Shown piece after piece: positions 35,205 to 44,853 of a stretch of DNA of 64,000 nt. The notes below the pieces were generated by a model. The model was not told where the DNA came from. It did no database searches and saw only the letters and a list, made by a program, of their open reading frames with translations. Each line of letters opens with the position of its first letter. Position 1 is the stretch's first letter. The DNA is from Pedobacter sp. (lineage in GTDB: Bacteria > Bacteroidota > Bacteroidia > Sphingobacteriales > Sphingobacteriaceae), in the NCBI GenBank assembly GCA_031119475.1, contig JAVHXV010000001.1, positions 731,116-795,115 of the forward strand, read 5' to 3'. The position numbers and the translations under genes are program-made.

Positions 35205-36554
35205 ATGCAATCGTTCGATTTAGATAAGACAGATGTTTCTAAATTAAAGCAGGCAATAAGTGGTGATAATGAGCAACTTAAGGCTACGCTAGGGGAGTAT
35301 CATGCTTCAGAGATTGCCATTCTTTTCGAGAGCATCGGTAAGGATGACCGTCAAAGGATCATTAACCTATTGGATGTAGAGACTGCATCTGAGGTCATTT
35401 CAGAGATGCATGAAGAGGCGCATCCCGAGGAACTGCTGCTTCAACTTCATCCCGATAAGCGGACCGAAATTGTAGAAGAACTCGACTACGACGATGCGAC
35501 CGACATCATTTCACAGCTTGAAGAGCACGAACAGAAGGAAATTCTTCAGGAACTAAGCGAAGACGATGCTTCTAGCATCCGAAATCTGTTAAGCTACGAC
35601 GAAGAAACCGCTGGTGGACTCATGAATACAGAGGTGATCAGGATCAACCTGAACCTCACCAAAAAAGATGCAATCGACGAAATTATCCGCCAGAGCGAAG
35701 AAATAGAAGAATTTTATACCGTAAATGTCGTTGATGATGACCACATTTTTAAGGGCATTGTTTCCCTTAAAGATATCATTAAGGCAAAAGGCAATGCCAA
35801 GATTAGGGACATGGTCAATACCGATGTGGTTTATGTAAAGGCAGATACAGACCAGGAAGAGGTGGCTAAGCTCATTTCACAATACAACCTGACCAGTATA
35901 CCTGTTGTAGATGATGAAATGAAACTATTGGGCCGTGTAACGTTTGACGACGTGATCGACGTGCTGGAAGATGAAAATACCGAAGATATCCTGAAAATCA
36001 GTGGTGTTTCTGAAGATGAGGAACTAAGTGGTAACTGGATCGAAGCGGTTAAATCCAGGCTGCCCTGGCTCATCATCAATTTGGGCACCGCATTTTTGGC
36101 TTCTGCCGTTGTTCGCCATTATGAGCACGCGCTCAGTCAATTGGCCATCCTTTCTGCCTATATGGTCATTATTGCCGGAATGGGCGGAAATGCAGCAACT
36201 CAGGCACTTGCCGTAACCGTTAGACGTATTTCGCTATATGACCTGACCGACAACCAATCTTATAGGACAGTGCTGAAAGAATTTACCGTTGGACTGATCA
36301 ATGGGGCAATTACCGGATTGATTGTTTTCATATTTGCGTTTTTCTTTGATTCCAATCCCATGTTGGGGCTGGTTATTTTCTTTGCGATGACAGGCAATTT
36401 AGTGATTGCCGGAATTACGGGATCTGGCATTCCATTGATATTAAAAAGAATTGGGATCGATCCGGCTATTGCATCCTCAATAATCATCACTACTTTTACG
36501 GACGTTTTTGGCTTTTTGCTCTTATTGGGATTGGCCAGCAAATTATTACTCTAA
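35205..36554 (+). CDS. mgtE: MgtE magnesium channel
   Basis: 449 residues, the standard length. An acidic N domain of helical repeats (about 1-130) contains LHPDKRTEIVEELDYDDATDI. Two CBS domains follow (about 135-255; TVNVVDDDHIFKGIVSLKD and SIPVVDDEMKLLGRVTFDD), which sense Mg2+ and gate the pore. Five C-terminal membrane helices span about 285-449, with GMGGNAATQALAVTVR near 325-340. It sits 13 bp upstream of bioB on the same strand. A -7-like TATCTTAG ends five bases before the ATG. Confidence 0.93.
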   Translation: MQSFDLDKTDVSKLKQAISGDNEQLKATLGEYHASEIAILFESIGKDDRQRIINLLDVETASEVISEMHEEAHPEELLLQLHPDKRTEIVEELDYDDATDIISQLEEHEQKEILQELSEDDASSIRNLLSYDEETAGGLMNTEVIRINLNLTKKDAIDEIIRQSEEIEEFYTVNVVDDDHIFKGIVSLKDIIKAKGNAKIRDMVNTDVVYVKADTDQEEVAKLISQYNLTSIPVVDDEMKLLGRVTFDDVIDVLEDENTEDILKISGVSEDEELSGNWIEAVKSRLPWLIINLGTAFLASAVVRHYEHALSQLAILSAYMVIIAGMGGNAATQALAVTVRRISLYDLTDNQSYRTVLKEFTVGLINGAITGLIVFIFAFFFDSNPMLGLVIFFAMTGNLVIAGITGSGIPLILKRIGIDPAIASSIIITTFTDVFGFLLLLGLASKLLL

Positions 36555-36567
36555 TAGATAACAACAT

Positions 36568-37572
36568 ATGCACCTACTACGACACGACTGGACAACTGAA
36601 GAAATTACTGAAATCTATAATAGACCATTTCTGGATCTGGTATATCAAGCGGCCACGGTACACCGGGAAAATAAGGATTATGCTGAAGTACAGATCAGCT
36701 CACTGATTTCGATCAAGACGGGAGGTTGTGCAGAAGACTGTGCCTATTGCCCACAGGCTGCCCGTTACCATACCGATCTGGAGGTACAGGCACTGATGAA
36801 AGTTGACCAAGTTGTTGATGCCGCCATGAAAGCAAAAGCAGGAGGGGCTTCACGATTGTGCATGGGTGCAGCTTGGCGCGAAGTACGTGATAATCGGGAT
36901 TTTGACCGGGTAATCGATATGGTCAAAGCCGTAAATGAATTGGATATGGAGGTTTGCTGTACACTTGGCATGCTTTCTGAACATCAGGCCCAAAGGTTAG
37001 CAGATGCTGGATTGTATGCCTATAACCATAATTTAGATACATCAGAAGAAGATTATAAAAGGATCATTTCTACCAGAACATATGATGACCGATTAAATAC
37101 CATCAAAAATGTACGCAAGGCCAAACTTACGGTTTGCAGCGGAGGAATAGTTGGTCTTGGAGAAACAGTTGCAGACCGCGTATCGATGTTGTGTACGTTG
37201 GCCAACATGCCCAAACATCCCGAGTCGGTTCCAATTAATGCGCTTGTTCCCGTAAAAGGTACGCCATTGGAAAATCAGCCGCGCATTCCGATATGGGATA
37301 TGGTGCGGATGATCGCAACCGCCAGGATCGTGATGCCAGGCTCTGTTGTACGCCTTTCTGCCGGAAGAAATGAAATGAGCACCTTGGAGCAGGCCTTTTG
37401 CTTCATGGCCGGTGCCAATTCCATCTTTGCGGGAGACAAGTTATTGACCACTCCAAATCCTGCATTTGTTGATGACATGGCTATGTTTGAACTCTTAGGA
37501 CTTAAAACACGTGAAGCTTTTAAAAACGGAAGGCCAGAAAATACCTTGAAAAAAGAAGAAGCTGTTTTATAA
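36568..37572 (+). CDS. bioB: Biotin synthase
   Basis: 334 residues. A radical SAM enzyme that inserts sulphur into dethiobiotin. The [4Fe-4S] cysteines are C54, C58 and C61 ([10 protein letters not shown]). The residues for the sacrificial [2Fe-2S] cluster are present as C99, C131 and C191 within [15 protein letters not shown] and TVCSGGI, with the arginine in VVRLSAGR near 265. It follows mgtE by 13 bp with no other biotin gene nearby, so the pathway is split in this genome. A terminator hairpin covers its stop codon. Confidence 0.95.
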   Translation: MHLLRHDWTTEEITEIYNRPFLDLVYQAATVHRENKDYAEVQISSLISIKTGGCAEDCAYCPQAARYHTDLEVQALMKVDQVVDAAMKAKAGGASRLCMGAAWREVRDNRDFDRVIDMVKAVNELDMEVCCTLGMLSEHQAQRLADAGLYAYNHNLDTSEEDYKRIISTRTYDDRLNTIKNVRKAKLTVCSGGIVGLGETVADRVSMLCTLANMPKHPESVPINALVPVKGTPLENQPRIPIWDMVRMIATARIVMPGSVVRLSAGRNEMSTLEQAFCFMAGANSIFAGDKLLTTPNPAFVDDMAMFELLGLKTREAFKNGRPENTLKKEEAVL

Positions 37573-37595
37573 CCGCTGTAAACAGCCATTTTTTT
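37561..37595 (+). terminator. Terminator of bioB
   Basis: Stem GCTGTTT (37561-37567) with AAACAGC (37580-37586), a 12-base loop, then CATTTTTTTG. The left arm lies within the last bioB codons. Confidence 0.65.
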
Positions 37596-37597
37596 GT

Positions 37598-37770
37598 CTT
37601 CATGTCTTTGTGGTGATCGCATAGATGACTTTTAACCACCAAGGCACAAAGGTCACAAAATTTATTGTTCCTTGTGTTCTTCGTATCTATGTGGTAATGG
37701 TATATACTTTTAACCACCAATCCACAAAGGGCACAAGGTTTAGTATTCTTGGTGTCTTTGTGGTGGCAAG
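37598..37770. repeat. Degenerate 78-bp tandem unit with CACCAA/TTTGTGGTG words
   Basis: ACTTTTAACCACCAA occurs identically at 37628 and 37706, 78 bp apart. Each copy is followed by CACAAAGG-type and then inverted TCTTTGTGGTG-type words, so each unit can fold back. A further TCTTTGTGGTG copy at about 37604 precedes the first unit. This fills the gap between bioB and the type IX secretion gene; no frame of substance is present. Confidence 0.65.
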
Positions 37771-37837
37771 CTGGTTGCCATTTTAATACCTTCTCGCACA
37801 ATTCATCCTTTCAGTTCTCGATGTGATAAAATATCCT

Positions 37838-37845
37838 TAAATTTG
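37838..37845 (+). promoter_or_regulatory. -7 box of the type IX secretion pair
   Basis: TAAATTTG, a perfect -7 match, 19 bp before the TTG start of the next gene. A TTC rather than TTG lies 20 bp upstream, so the -33 box is weak. Confidence 0.45.
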
Positions 37846-37864
37846 CAATCTTAAACCAAACAAA

Positions 37865-40267
37865 TTGAGGATAAATAAGTTAAACGCGCTCATGTTAACT
37901 ATCTTCCTAGTGGGGATAGGTACGGCCTATGGGCAGGGATGCCCTGTGAATGTCGGATTTGAAAATGGTTCTTTCGCCAATTGGACAACCAAAACCGGAA
38001 CGACCTATACATCGGCAGGCAAAAACGTAATCGCATTGACCAACTCTGCCCCGGTAAACGGAAGGCATACCTTGAACAATTCCAAAACTGCGCTAGACTT
38101 TTATGGCAACTTCCCGGTATTAGCGCCAAATGGTAGTGGTTATTCTGTAAAATTAGGAAATGAGGGCACGGGTAGCCAAGCCGAGGGAATTTCCTATCTG
38201 ATCAACGTACCAGCCAACAACCCATCATTTGTATTGACCTATCAATATGCCGTGGTCTTCGAAGATCCTAGTCACCCCGCAACAGATCAACCACGTTTTA
38301 CCGCCAAAGTACTCGATATCAGCACAAACACCTACATCACCTGTGCGTCTTTTGATTATGTAGCTACGGCTTCACTTCCTGGCTTTACCAAATCTACCAA
38401 AAACAATCAGGTCATCTATAAGGCCTGGACACCAGTTACCATCAATCTTAGTGGGTACCAGGGAAAACAATTGTTACTGGAGTTTAATACGGCAGATTGT
38501 ACACAAGGTGGGCACTTTGGTTATGCCTATGTAGATGTAGATGAAAACTGCAGCAACATTATCCAAGGAAACAATACCTGTTCCGGAAGTCCGGAAACCA
38601 CCTTACGTGGACCTGGGGGCTATAGCAGTTATAAATGGTACAATAAAGATAAAAGTGTCTATTATGGTGACGGAGAATCGATTACCATCAAACCTGCACT
38701 GAAAGATGGCGATGAAATCGTTCTGGATCTTGTTCCCTTCGCCGGTTTCGGCTGTCCAAATTCGGTGACAACCAAGATTTCAGAATTCGCCATTTCCATA
38801 GATGTTGTGCCGATCGTGAATGCCTGTAAGGGCGATGTGCTCGATCTCAGCTCAAGCCAGTACATCTTGGACAAAAACAACCTGGTCACCTATACCTGCT
38901 ATTCAGATGTTGACCTGAAAGTGCCTGTAGACATTACCAAAATATCCCAAACAGGAATATATTACATCAAGGCCACTTCTCCATTGGGCTGTACGGCCGT
39001 CAAACCAATCGATGTAACAATACATGAAATTGTTGTTGATGTGGCACCAATCATCAAGTCATGTGCTGATTCCCCGGTCGACCTGACTTCTTCTTTGGTC
39101 CAAAAAACTGTTCCGAGTGGTCTCGGCATTAAATATTTTAGCGATGCTGCTTTATCCATTCCAATTATCGACCCTAAAAACATCAACCAAAGTGGCGATT
39201 ATTACATCGAATTCAAATCTGTCTATTGCTCGATCAGCAGAAAGGTGAATGTCGAAATTTTCCCGCTTCCGATATTAAAGTTGACCAGTCCGGCACCTGT
39301 TTGTGCACCAGCAACTGTAGACATTACGGCATCAGCCATTACCATCGGAAGTGATCCGGGATTAACATTTACCTATTTTACAGATGCCGCAATGACACAA
39401 GCCGTTAGCGATCCGACAAAAGTTTCGGTAACAGGCGATTACTACATCAGGGCACTGAACAGCAATGGCTGTACATTCGCTGCTAAAATCTTTGTCGAAA
39501 TTTACCCTTTACCAGTTTTGGCCATCGTTAATCCTGCTGCTGTTTGCAAACCGGAAAGCATTGACCTTACCAATCCCGATTTATTTATTGGTACTACCGC
39601 TGGAGTTAAATATACGTTCGCTGACGATAAGGGCATGGAACTGAAAGACCCAAAGCATATTGATTACAGCGGAACATTTGTGGTAACGATAGAAAATGCA
39701 AACGGCTGTACGCTGAGCAAAGTGATTACCACTACGGTATATGATCAGCCTAAATTGACAATCAACCAGCCTAAAAAGGTCTACATCACTCAATTTGTTG
39801 ATGTAACCAAATCTGAGGTCATCAGTGGAAGCACAGGATATGAAAAAGTAGCCTATTGGAATGATGCGCAGATGAGTTCCCCGATCTCAAATCCAGCGCG
39901 CATTACAAGAGCTGGAACATATTATATCTCCATCACAAATTCTTATGGCTGTATCAGTGTTGATGCAGTAGAAGTGATTACCGTTCCATGGCCAAAGATC
40001 ATGGTGCCTACTGCATTCACACCATCAAGGCAGACCAATAATAAATTGTACCCATTTCTAGAAGGGATTGAGAAATTGAACACTTTTAAAATCTATAACA
40101 AATGGGGAAATCTGGTCTTCGAAACCAATAAATTAGACAGCCCGGGGTGGGATGGAACACTTCGCAATAACCTTCAGCCATTTGAAACCTATTCTTGGTT
40201 TGCAGAAGGCGTTGATTTCTTGGGCGTAATATTTACGGCAAAAGGCAAAACAGTTTTGATCCCGTAA
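37865..40267 (+). CDS. Type IX-secreted multidomain protein with gliding-motility C-terminal domain
   Basis: 800 residues from a TTG start. The ATG at 37892 would leave a signal peptide without positive charge (MLTIFLVGIGTAYGQ), whereas the TTG gives MRINKLNALM before it, so TTG is preferred. Residues about 25-225 form a beta-rich domain. Five repeats of about 80-90 residues follow (about 312-707), each with a V-D-L/I-T start and a G-x-Y-Y-I end. The C-terminal 85 residues (IMVPTAFTPSRQTNNKLYPF onward) are the type B gliding-motility C-terminal signal, which sends the protein through the type IX secretion system. It overlaps the PorP/SprF gene by one base. Confidence 0.87.
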   Translation: MRINKLNALMLTIFLVGIGTAYGQGCPVNVGFENGSFANWTTKTGTTYTSAGKNVIALTNSAPVNGRHTLNNSKTALDFYGNFPVLAPNGSGYSVKLGNEGTGSQAEGISYLINVPANNPSFVLTYQYAVVFEDPSHPATDQPRFTAKVLDISTNTYITCASFDYVATASLPGFTKSTKNNQVIYKAWTPVTINLSGYQGKQLLLEFNTADCTQGGHFGYAYVDVDENCSNIIQGNNTCSGSPETTLRGPGGYSSYKWYNKDKSVYYGDGESITIKPALKDGDEIVLDLVPFAGFGCPNSVTTKISEFAISIDVVPIVNACKGDVLDLSSSQYILDKNNLVTYTCYSDVDLKVPVDITKISQTGIYYIKATSPLGCTAVKPIDVTIHEIVVDVAPIIKSCADSPVDLTSSLVQKTVPSGLGIKYFSDAALSIPIIDPKNINQSGDYYIEFKSVYCSISRKVNVEIFPLPILKLTSPAPVCAPATVDITASAITIGSDPGLTFTYFTDAAMTQAVSDPTKVSVTGDYYIRALNSNGCTFAAKIFVEIYPLPVLAIVNPAAVCKPESIDLTNPDLFIGTTAGVKYTFADDKGMELKDPKHIDYSGTFVVTIENANGCTLSKVITTTVYDQPKLTINQPKKVYITQFVDVTKSEVISGSTGYEKVAYWNDAQMSSPISNPARITRAGTYYISITNSYGCISVDAVEVITVPWPKIMVPTAFTPSRQTNNKLYPFLEGIEKLNTFKIYNKWGNLVFETNKLDSPGWDGTLRNNLQPFETYSWFAEGVDFLGVIFTAKGKTVLIP

Positions 40268-41253
40268 TGAAAAGAGCCTTATTTATCTTGCTGTTGTTCT
40301 GCCAATCTTTTGCTTTTGCACAAGACCCCAAGTTTTCGCAATATTTTGCGTCGCCGCTGACTTTAAATCCAGCATTGACCGGCTATTTTGACGGAAAATA
40401 CCGCGTCGCCATTAATACCCGTCAACAATGGGCCAATGTTGGCGACCCCTATAATACTTATAGTGCCTCTGCCGAAGTCAAGCTGCGCGATGAATTTTAT
40501 TATGAGGATATTTTTAGCTTTGGATTAAATGGCGTCTATGACGAGTCGTTCAATAAAGTGTTGAAATCGTATGCCTACAGTGTAAGTGCCTCCTATTATA
40601 AGTTCATGGACCCGGACCATCATTTTAAATTTGGTCTTGCGCCTCAGGTGGCCTATGTGGCCAATAAGTTGGACTATGATGCGCTGACGGTTGCTTCGCA
40701 GTTTCACAATGGCGCTTTCGATCTATCCATCCCAAATAACCTTGGATTGGACAATGACCGCTTGGCCTATTTTGATTTTAACGTAGGTGCCAATATGGCC
40801 TTTTCTTTCGACCGGTTTTCGGCGGCAGTAGGATATGGGGCCTTCCATCTGACCCGACCAAAAGCATCCCTATTTAACGATGTGAACCTGAAATTACCAA
40901 TCAAACATGCCGTCAACCTCAGCTTTAGCTATTACACACAAGACTTGATGGACTTTAATTTTAGCTCGCACTACATGGCAGAAGGAAATAGCTCCGATAT
41001 TATGGTTGGAGGATTAATGGGATTTAGGCCAACCATTGATTCAAAGTTTAAGCTGAATACCGGAGTTTGGTATAAAACAAATGAATACGCTTTCTTTCCA
41101 TATGTAGGCTTTGAAGTGGCAAACGTATCGTTGGGATTAAATTATTCTGTTTTTACCAGAAGCATTGCTGGTTTTAAGCCAAGGACATTTGAAATTTCCA
41201 TGATCATTACCGATAAGAATTTTACTAAATTTAAGAACACTTGTAAATTTTAA
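40267..41253 (+). CDS. PorP/SprF-family outer-membrane protein
   Basis: 328 residues. A signal peptide (1-18, ending SFAFAQ) is followed by the family opening PKFSQYFASPLTLNPALTGYFDG (20-42) and alternating amphipathic beta strands that end in aromatic residues, forming a barrel. Proteins of this family are needed for export and surface attachment of partners with the type B signal. The one-base overlap with the gene for such a partner (37865-40267) makes this a dedicated pair. Confidence 0.92.
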   Translation: MKRALFILLLFCQSFAFAQDPKFSQYFASPLTLNPALTGYFDGKYRVAINTRQQWANVGDPYNTYSASAEVKLRDEFYYEDIFSFGLNGVYDESFNKVLKSYAYSVSASYYKFMDPDHHFKFGLAPQVAYVANKLDYDALTVASQFHNGAFDLSIPNNLGLDNDRLAYFDFNVGANMAFSFDRFSAAVGYGAFHLTRPKASLFNDVNLKLPIKHAVNLSFSYYTQDLMDFNFSSHYMAEGNSSDIMVGGLMGFRPTIDSKFKLNTGVWYKTNEYAFFPYVGFEVANVSLGLNYSVFTRSIAGFKPRTFEISMIITDKNFTKFKNTCKF

Positions 41254-41254
41254 C

Positions 41255-41695
41255 ATGCAGCGATCTACTTACTTCATTATAATTCTGTTACTCATTAGTT
41301 CAGCAAGTTTCTGTCAGAACGTGCGCAAGACCATCGATTATCAATATCAACGTACCGAGACAACTTATCATGCTTATGCTGCGTTCCAGAACAGTTTGTT
41401 GGATAAAAATAGTGTGGAATTGGACCTGGTTTCTACCTTCAAGCTGAGCGATCTGCAGGGTATCAAGCTCAGATCAGGTGACGATGTTTTTCAGCTTGCA
41501 TTTAAAAAGATCACAGCACCTACAGCTAAAAATGATGAAAAACGTGCAAAGCTCTACCTTTCGGTAGATCTAAAGGAAATATGGCAATCGAAGTTAAGCT
41601 GTGATGCGGTGATTACGTTCACTTTGCTCAATAAGCAGACCATTTCACTTCCTTTTAATTACTGTTTGATCAAGACTGCCCTAACAGGAAATTAA
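41255..41695 (+). CDS. Hypothetical exported protein
   Basis: 146 residues, not recognised. A clear signal peptide (MQRSTYFIIILLLISSASFCQ) is followed by a beta-rich stretch with no cysteine pairs or known motif. It begins one base after the PorP/SprF stop, so it belongs to the same transcript and may be an accessory to the secreted pair. Its stop overlaps the end of the convergent FUSC gene by four bases. Confidence 0.65.
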   Translation: MQRSTYFIIILLLISSASFCQNVRKTIDYQYQRTETTYHAYAAFQNSLLDKNSVELDLVSTFKLSDLQGIKLRSGDDVFQLAFKKITAPTAKNDEKRAKLYLSVDLKEIWQSKLSCDAVITFTLLNKQTISLPFNYCLIKTALTGN

Positions 41696-43848
41696 ATTTT
41701 GAGCTTTTCGGCCAATTTAAAGATATCGTAGGCTACTTTTTGGATCAAATCGAATTGTTCTGCAACGATCAGGTCGTCACTGCCAAGATGGTTTTCTCCC
41801 AGTTGTTTTCTTCTAATGAGGGGTACATTGCTGATTTCTTCGCGATGAACATTTATCCGATCGGCTGCCTCGTTCAACAGATATACCGTATTTTCTGAAA
41901 CAGGTTTCAGTTCTTCAAAATTCAGATAGTCAAAATCATGTTCTTTTTTATAAAGTGATAAAGTGGCAATGTAAGAAGATAGCAAGTGGTTAAGCACTGT
42001 AAACTGATGAAGTTCCTGCATGTGCAGTTGTTTGCTTTTCGGCTCAGAAAACATGCGTTGAAAAAGAGACGCCAGATTTGAGGTGCTCACGAAAACTTCT
42101 TTTCTGGCAACCTTATAATTTGTTAAATTCTGCGGACTTTGAAGATAGAGCAAGGTAACCTGTTTAAAATAATTCCGATTGGCCTTAATGATGTCGATCA
42201 TCGCCTCCTTTAGCTTTTCATGTTCCCAATTAGGAAACAACGAATAGCTGGCCATTAAAGCAATCCCAGACCCGATCAAAGTATCGTAGATGCGCTCTTT
42301 GGCAATAGCCATGCTTCCCATGCCCAAAAAATCGAATAATACCAGGATGTAAGGGGTCATGAACAATACACTCACCACATAATTCTTTCTCTGGAAACTA
42401 TAGCTTCCGATCATACAGATGAGCAGTATGGCAAACAAGGAATGCTTATCGTGCACATAATATAAAATGCCCATCCCTATGAATGCGCCCACGATTGTTC
42501 CGATCAACCTTTGGTAATTTCTTTCTTTGGTGAGGCTAAATCCTGGTTTTGAAATGACCAGGATTGTTAGTAAGATCCAATAGCTGTGGGCAAAATCCAA
42601 GCTTTTCGCTACCACAAAACCAATCAGCATCACTATGGCCACACGCAGCGAATGGCGGAACGTAGATGAACTAAAGGTAAGGTTGTCCGTCAGCAGTTTG
42701 ACGTCCATGTTCTGTCTGGTCACAAATTTTTCAACGTCAATGTCACGTCCTTTTAGGTTCTTCTTTTCGTTCTTGTTAAAATAGCCATTGATGGTTTTTA
42801 CCCTGCCAACAATATTTTCAATATTGACCTCAATATTCTTCAGGGCAATAAGCCCCAAAGTATTGTATTTTGCCTCGTTGTTCAGCTCCATCTGAGTAAT
42901 TTCCCGTTTGAGCTTGTCGACGTCCGCAATCAGCGACTGCGAAAGGGCAGGAGTGCCACCACTCTTTAAGGCAAATGCTATTTCGTCTAGTGAAAGTGCA
43001 ATCTTATTGATCACATCTTCATATTTTGGGAGAATTCCAGCAGAATCAAACTGCTCATGGAGCTGCTTATAATTGTAATACGTAGACATCACCTGTTCAA
43101 ATAAATCTACCATATCTACAAAAACCAAGAGCAGAAATCTGCCTTCTGGGGTCGATTCCCTTACAATTTCCCTTGTTTTAAAAAGCACATCGCGCACTTC
43201 TTCCTGCTTTTCGTGTACATGGACCTGCAGTTGTAGAAGTTCCGCATAATTCTTTTCATAATCGGTGTGCTCATGATAGAATTTTGCTTTGGACCTCAAA
43301 AAATTACTGACTTCAAGAATAGAGTCGCTCAAGATCTGCTGAACGAGACGATAGGGGCGCAGGCGATAGACAAAATAACTGAGCAAGGTATACCAAATAC
43401 TTCCGCCCAAGATCAACAGTGCATAAAAAATAACCTCGCGCCATGGCCTTATATCATCGATACTGAGTACCATGATCAGCAAGACCGATGTTCCCACAGC
43501 AGCAGCACGGTTTCCATATAGGAAAAACATAGAAAATATAAAGCTGCTGACCACGAGCAATGTGCCTGTAAAAAGAACGCTTTTGTTGGTAAGTCCTACA
43601 ATAATTGAAATGATGAAAATCAATGCGGTGGTAATCAGCATCGCATTTCTGCGATGGACGATTGGGCCGGGAGAATCAACTACACTGATGCACAACGCCC
43701 CAAGTGATAAAGTCATTCCATATTGAAGCATGCCAAATTGTGCAAGCAGGAGGGATGGACAGAGCACCCCAATCGTAATCCGAAGCCCATCAGCAAAATA
43801 GGTGCTGAGCAAAAAATCTTGGATACTACGGATCGGACGATGTTGCAT
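41692..43848 (-). CDS. FUSC-family (YccS/YhfK-like) inner-membrane protein
   Basis: 718 residues with two membrane blocks of about six helices each (about 20-165 and 395-530), separated by a soluble helical region and followed by a cytoplasmic helical tail. The repeated pattern of the two blocks (FADGLRITIGVLCP near 19-32 and FRHSLRVAIVMLIGFV near 389-404) is typical of the fusaric-acid-resistance-like family, related to aromatic-acid efflux. A perfect -7 box (TAAATTTG, 43853-43860, minus) ends four bases before the ATG, so the transcript is probably leaderless. The substrate is unknown. Confidence 0.83.
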   Translation of the reverse strand: MQHRPIRSIQDFLLSTYFADGLRITIGVLCPSLLLAQFGMLQYGMTLSLGALCISVVDSPGPIVHRRNAMLITTALIFIISIIVGLTNKSVLFTGTLLVVSSFIFSMFFLYGNRAAAVGTSVLLIMVLSIDDIRPWREVIFYALLILGGSIWYTLLSYFVYRLRPYRLVQQILSDSILEVSNFLRSKAKFYHEHTDYEKNYAELLQLQVHVHEKQEEVRDVLFKTREIVRESTPEGRFLLLVFVDMVDLFEQVMSTYYNYKQLHEQFDSAGILPKYEDVINKIALSLDEIAFALKSGGTPALSQSLIADVDKLKREITQMELNNEAKYNTLGLIALKNIEVNIENIVGRVKTINGYFNKNEKKNLKGRDIDVEKFVTRQNMDVKLLTDNLTFSSSTFRHSLRVAIVMLIGFVVAKSLDFAHSYWILLTILVISKPGFSLTKERNYQRLIGTIVGAFIGMGILYYVHDKHSLFAILLICMIGSYSFQRKNYVVSVLFMTPYILVLFDFLGMGSMAIAKERIYDTLIGSGIALMASYSLFPNWEHEKLKEAMIDIIKANRNYFKQVTLLYLQSPQNLTNYKVARKEVFVSTSNLASLFQRMFSEPKSKQLHMQELHQFTVLNHLLSSYIATLSLYKKEHDFDYLNFEELKPVSENTVYLLNEAADRINVHREEISNVPLIRRKQLGENHLGSDDLIVAEQFDLIQKVAYDIFKLAEKLKI

Positions 43849-44084
43849 GGCACAAATTTACATTATTGGCATGGCTTTAGAAATAAGCAGGCCATCTGTT
43901 TTGGATAAAATAGGAAGAATTTTAACAGCTGATTTTCGGGGAAATTTCAATAATTGTGTATAAGCAGGATTGCCACAACTGTTAATAACCCAATCGTCCT
44001 TTTTTAAAATTGAAGACTGTGGCCTAGATATTGCGATTTAAAGTTCGATTCCCTTGTTGATAACCTACTAGGCAAAGGTGCAAA

Positions 44085-44121
44085 ACTTGTTAGCAAGAAA
44101 AGTTAAATTTTCTTGACAAGT
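44085..44121. other. Long AT-rich hairpin in the decayed region
   Basis: ACTTGT (44085-44090) pairs with ACAAGT (44116-44121), and CAAGAAAA (44094-44101) pairs with TTTTCTTG (44108-44115), with a 3-base bulge and a 6-base loop. It lies at the left edge of the decayed stretch. It might be a terminator relic, an element end or a small-RNA fold. Confidence 0.45.
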
Positions 44122-44387
44122 GTATTTCCAGCAATTAACTTAGACTATATCAAAACGAAGTACTTTGACAGTCTGATCAAGATCACCCAAAACGAAAATA
44201 GCGTGTCACAACAAAATTTTTAGGAGGATCAAGGTAAAAATCAAATTCGGCCAGCGTCTTTAGATGCGAAGTCGGTTTACATTAAGAAGTTGTGAAATAG
44301 CTTGATGTCGAGATGCAGCCATGGCAAGATTGATCCGAAAGGATAGCTGGCCAAAGCTTAGGGATTGAAAAATCCACAATCAGTTTG

Positions 44388-44603
44388 ATGGAAAGGAAAT
44401 TAGGCTTTGTTGCAAAACAGGTCCAGCTTAAATATGAAGCCGCAGGGCATCATCATTTAGGTATCAGTTCAGCATTACAGTCCGAAAGGGCAGTAGCAGA
44501 ATTGCTCCAATTGCAAAATTGGATATATTTCAAGGAAATCAAATCTCGATCTGCATTGCAAGATGCAATCGTCACACAAGTGCTTACAATGGCTAGGATG
44601 TAA
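44388..44603 (+). CDS. Doubtful small open frame
   Basis: 71 codons from ATG, encoding an amphipathic, helix-prone peptide with no signal peptide or known motif (core LQSERAVAELLQLQNWIYF). It lies within decayed sequence and may be a fragment of an older gene rather than a living one. A plus-strand terminator follows about 200 bp later. Confidence 0.25.
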   Translation: MERKLGFVAKQVQLKYEAAGHHHLGISSALQSERAVAELLQLQNWIYFKEIKSRSALQDAIVTQVLTMARM

Positions 44604-44810
44604 AAAATCAAGTAGTGTTTGGATGCAAGTTCAAATTTTCAGCGGTTTATAGGATAGACACCATCAGACATACTGTAGCTTGCGGCATTTTACGGAGTAA
44701 AGCAAGCACATGAATTGATAAAACTGCCAATCTTCGGATGGGCGTTTTTGAAGGTCAGTACATCATCGAATTGAGGCCTGTTTTTAGCTATGGTTAAGAA
44801 CAAGGTTGAA

Positions 44811-44853
44811 ACGGAGAACCAAATCGCAAGAGGAGGGTCTCCGTTTTTATTTT
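44811..44853 (+). terminator. Rho-independent terminator after the decayed region
   Basis: ACGGAGAACC (44811-44820) pairs with GGGTCTCCGT (44835-44844) with one mismatch, followed by TTTTATTTT. It points to the plus strand, so some plus-strand transcript once ended, or still ends, here, upstream of phoH. Confidence 0.75.

Noticed and set aside
37520..37801. Minus-strand open frame with Cys- and His-rich repeats (HKDTKNTK-like), suggesting a zinc protein.
   Set aside because: It is produced by the CACCAA/CACAAAG repeat, and it overlaps the bioB end and its terminator.
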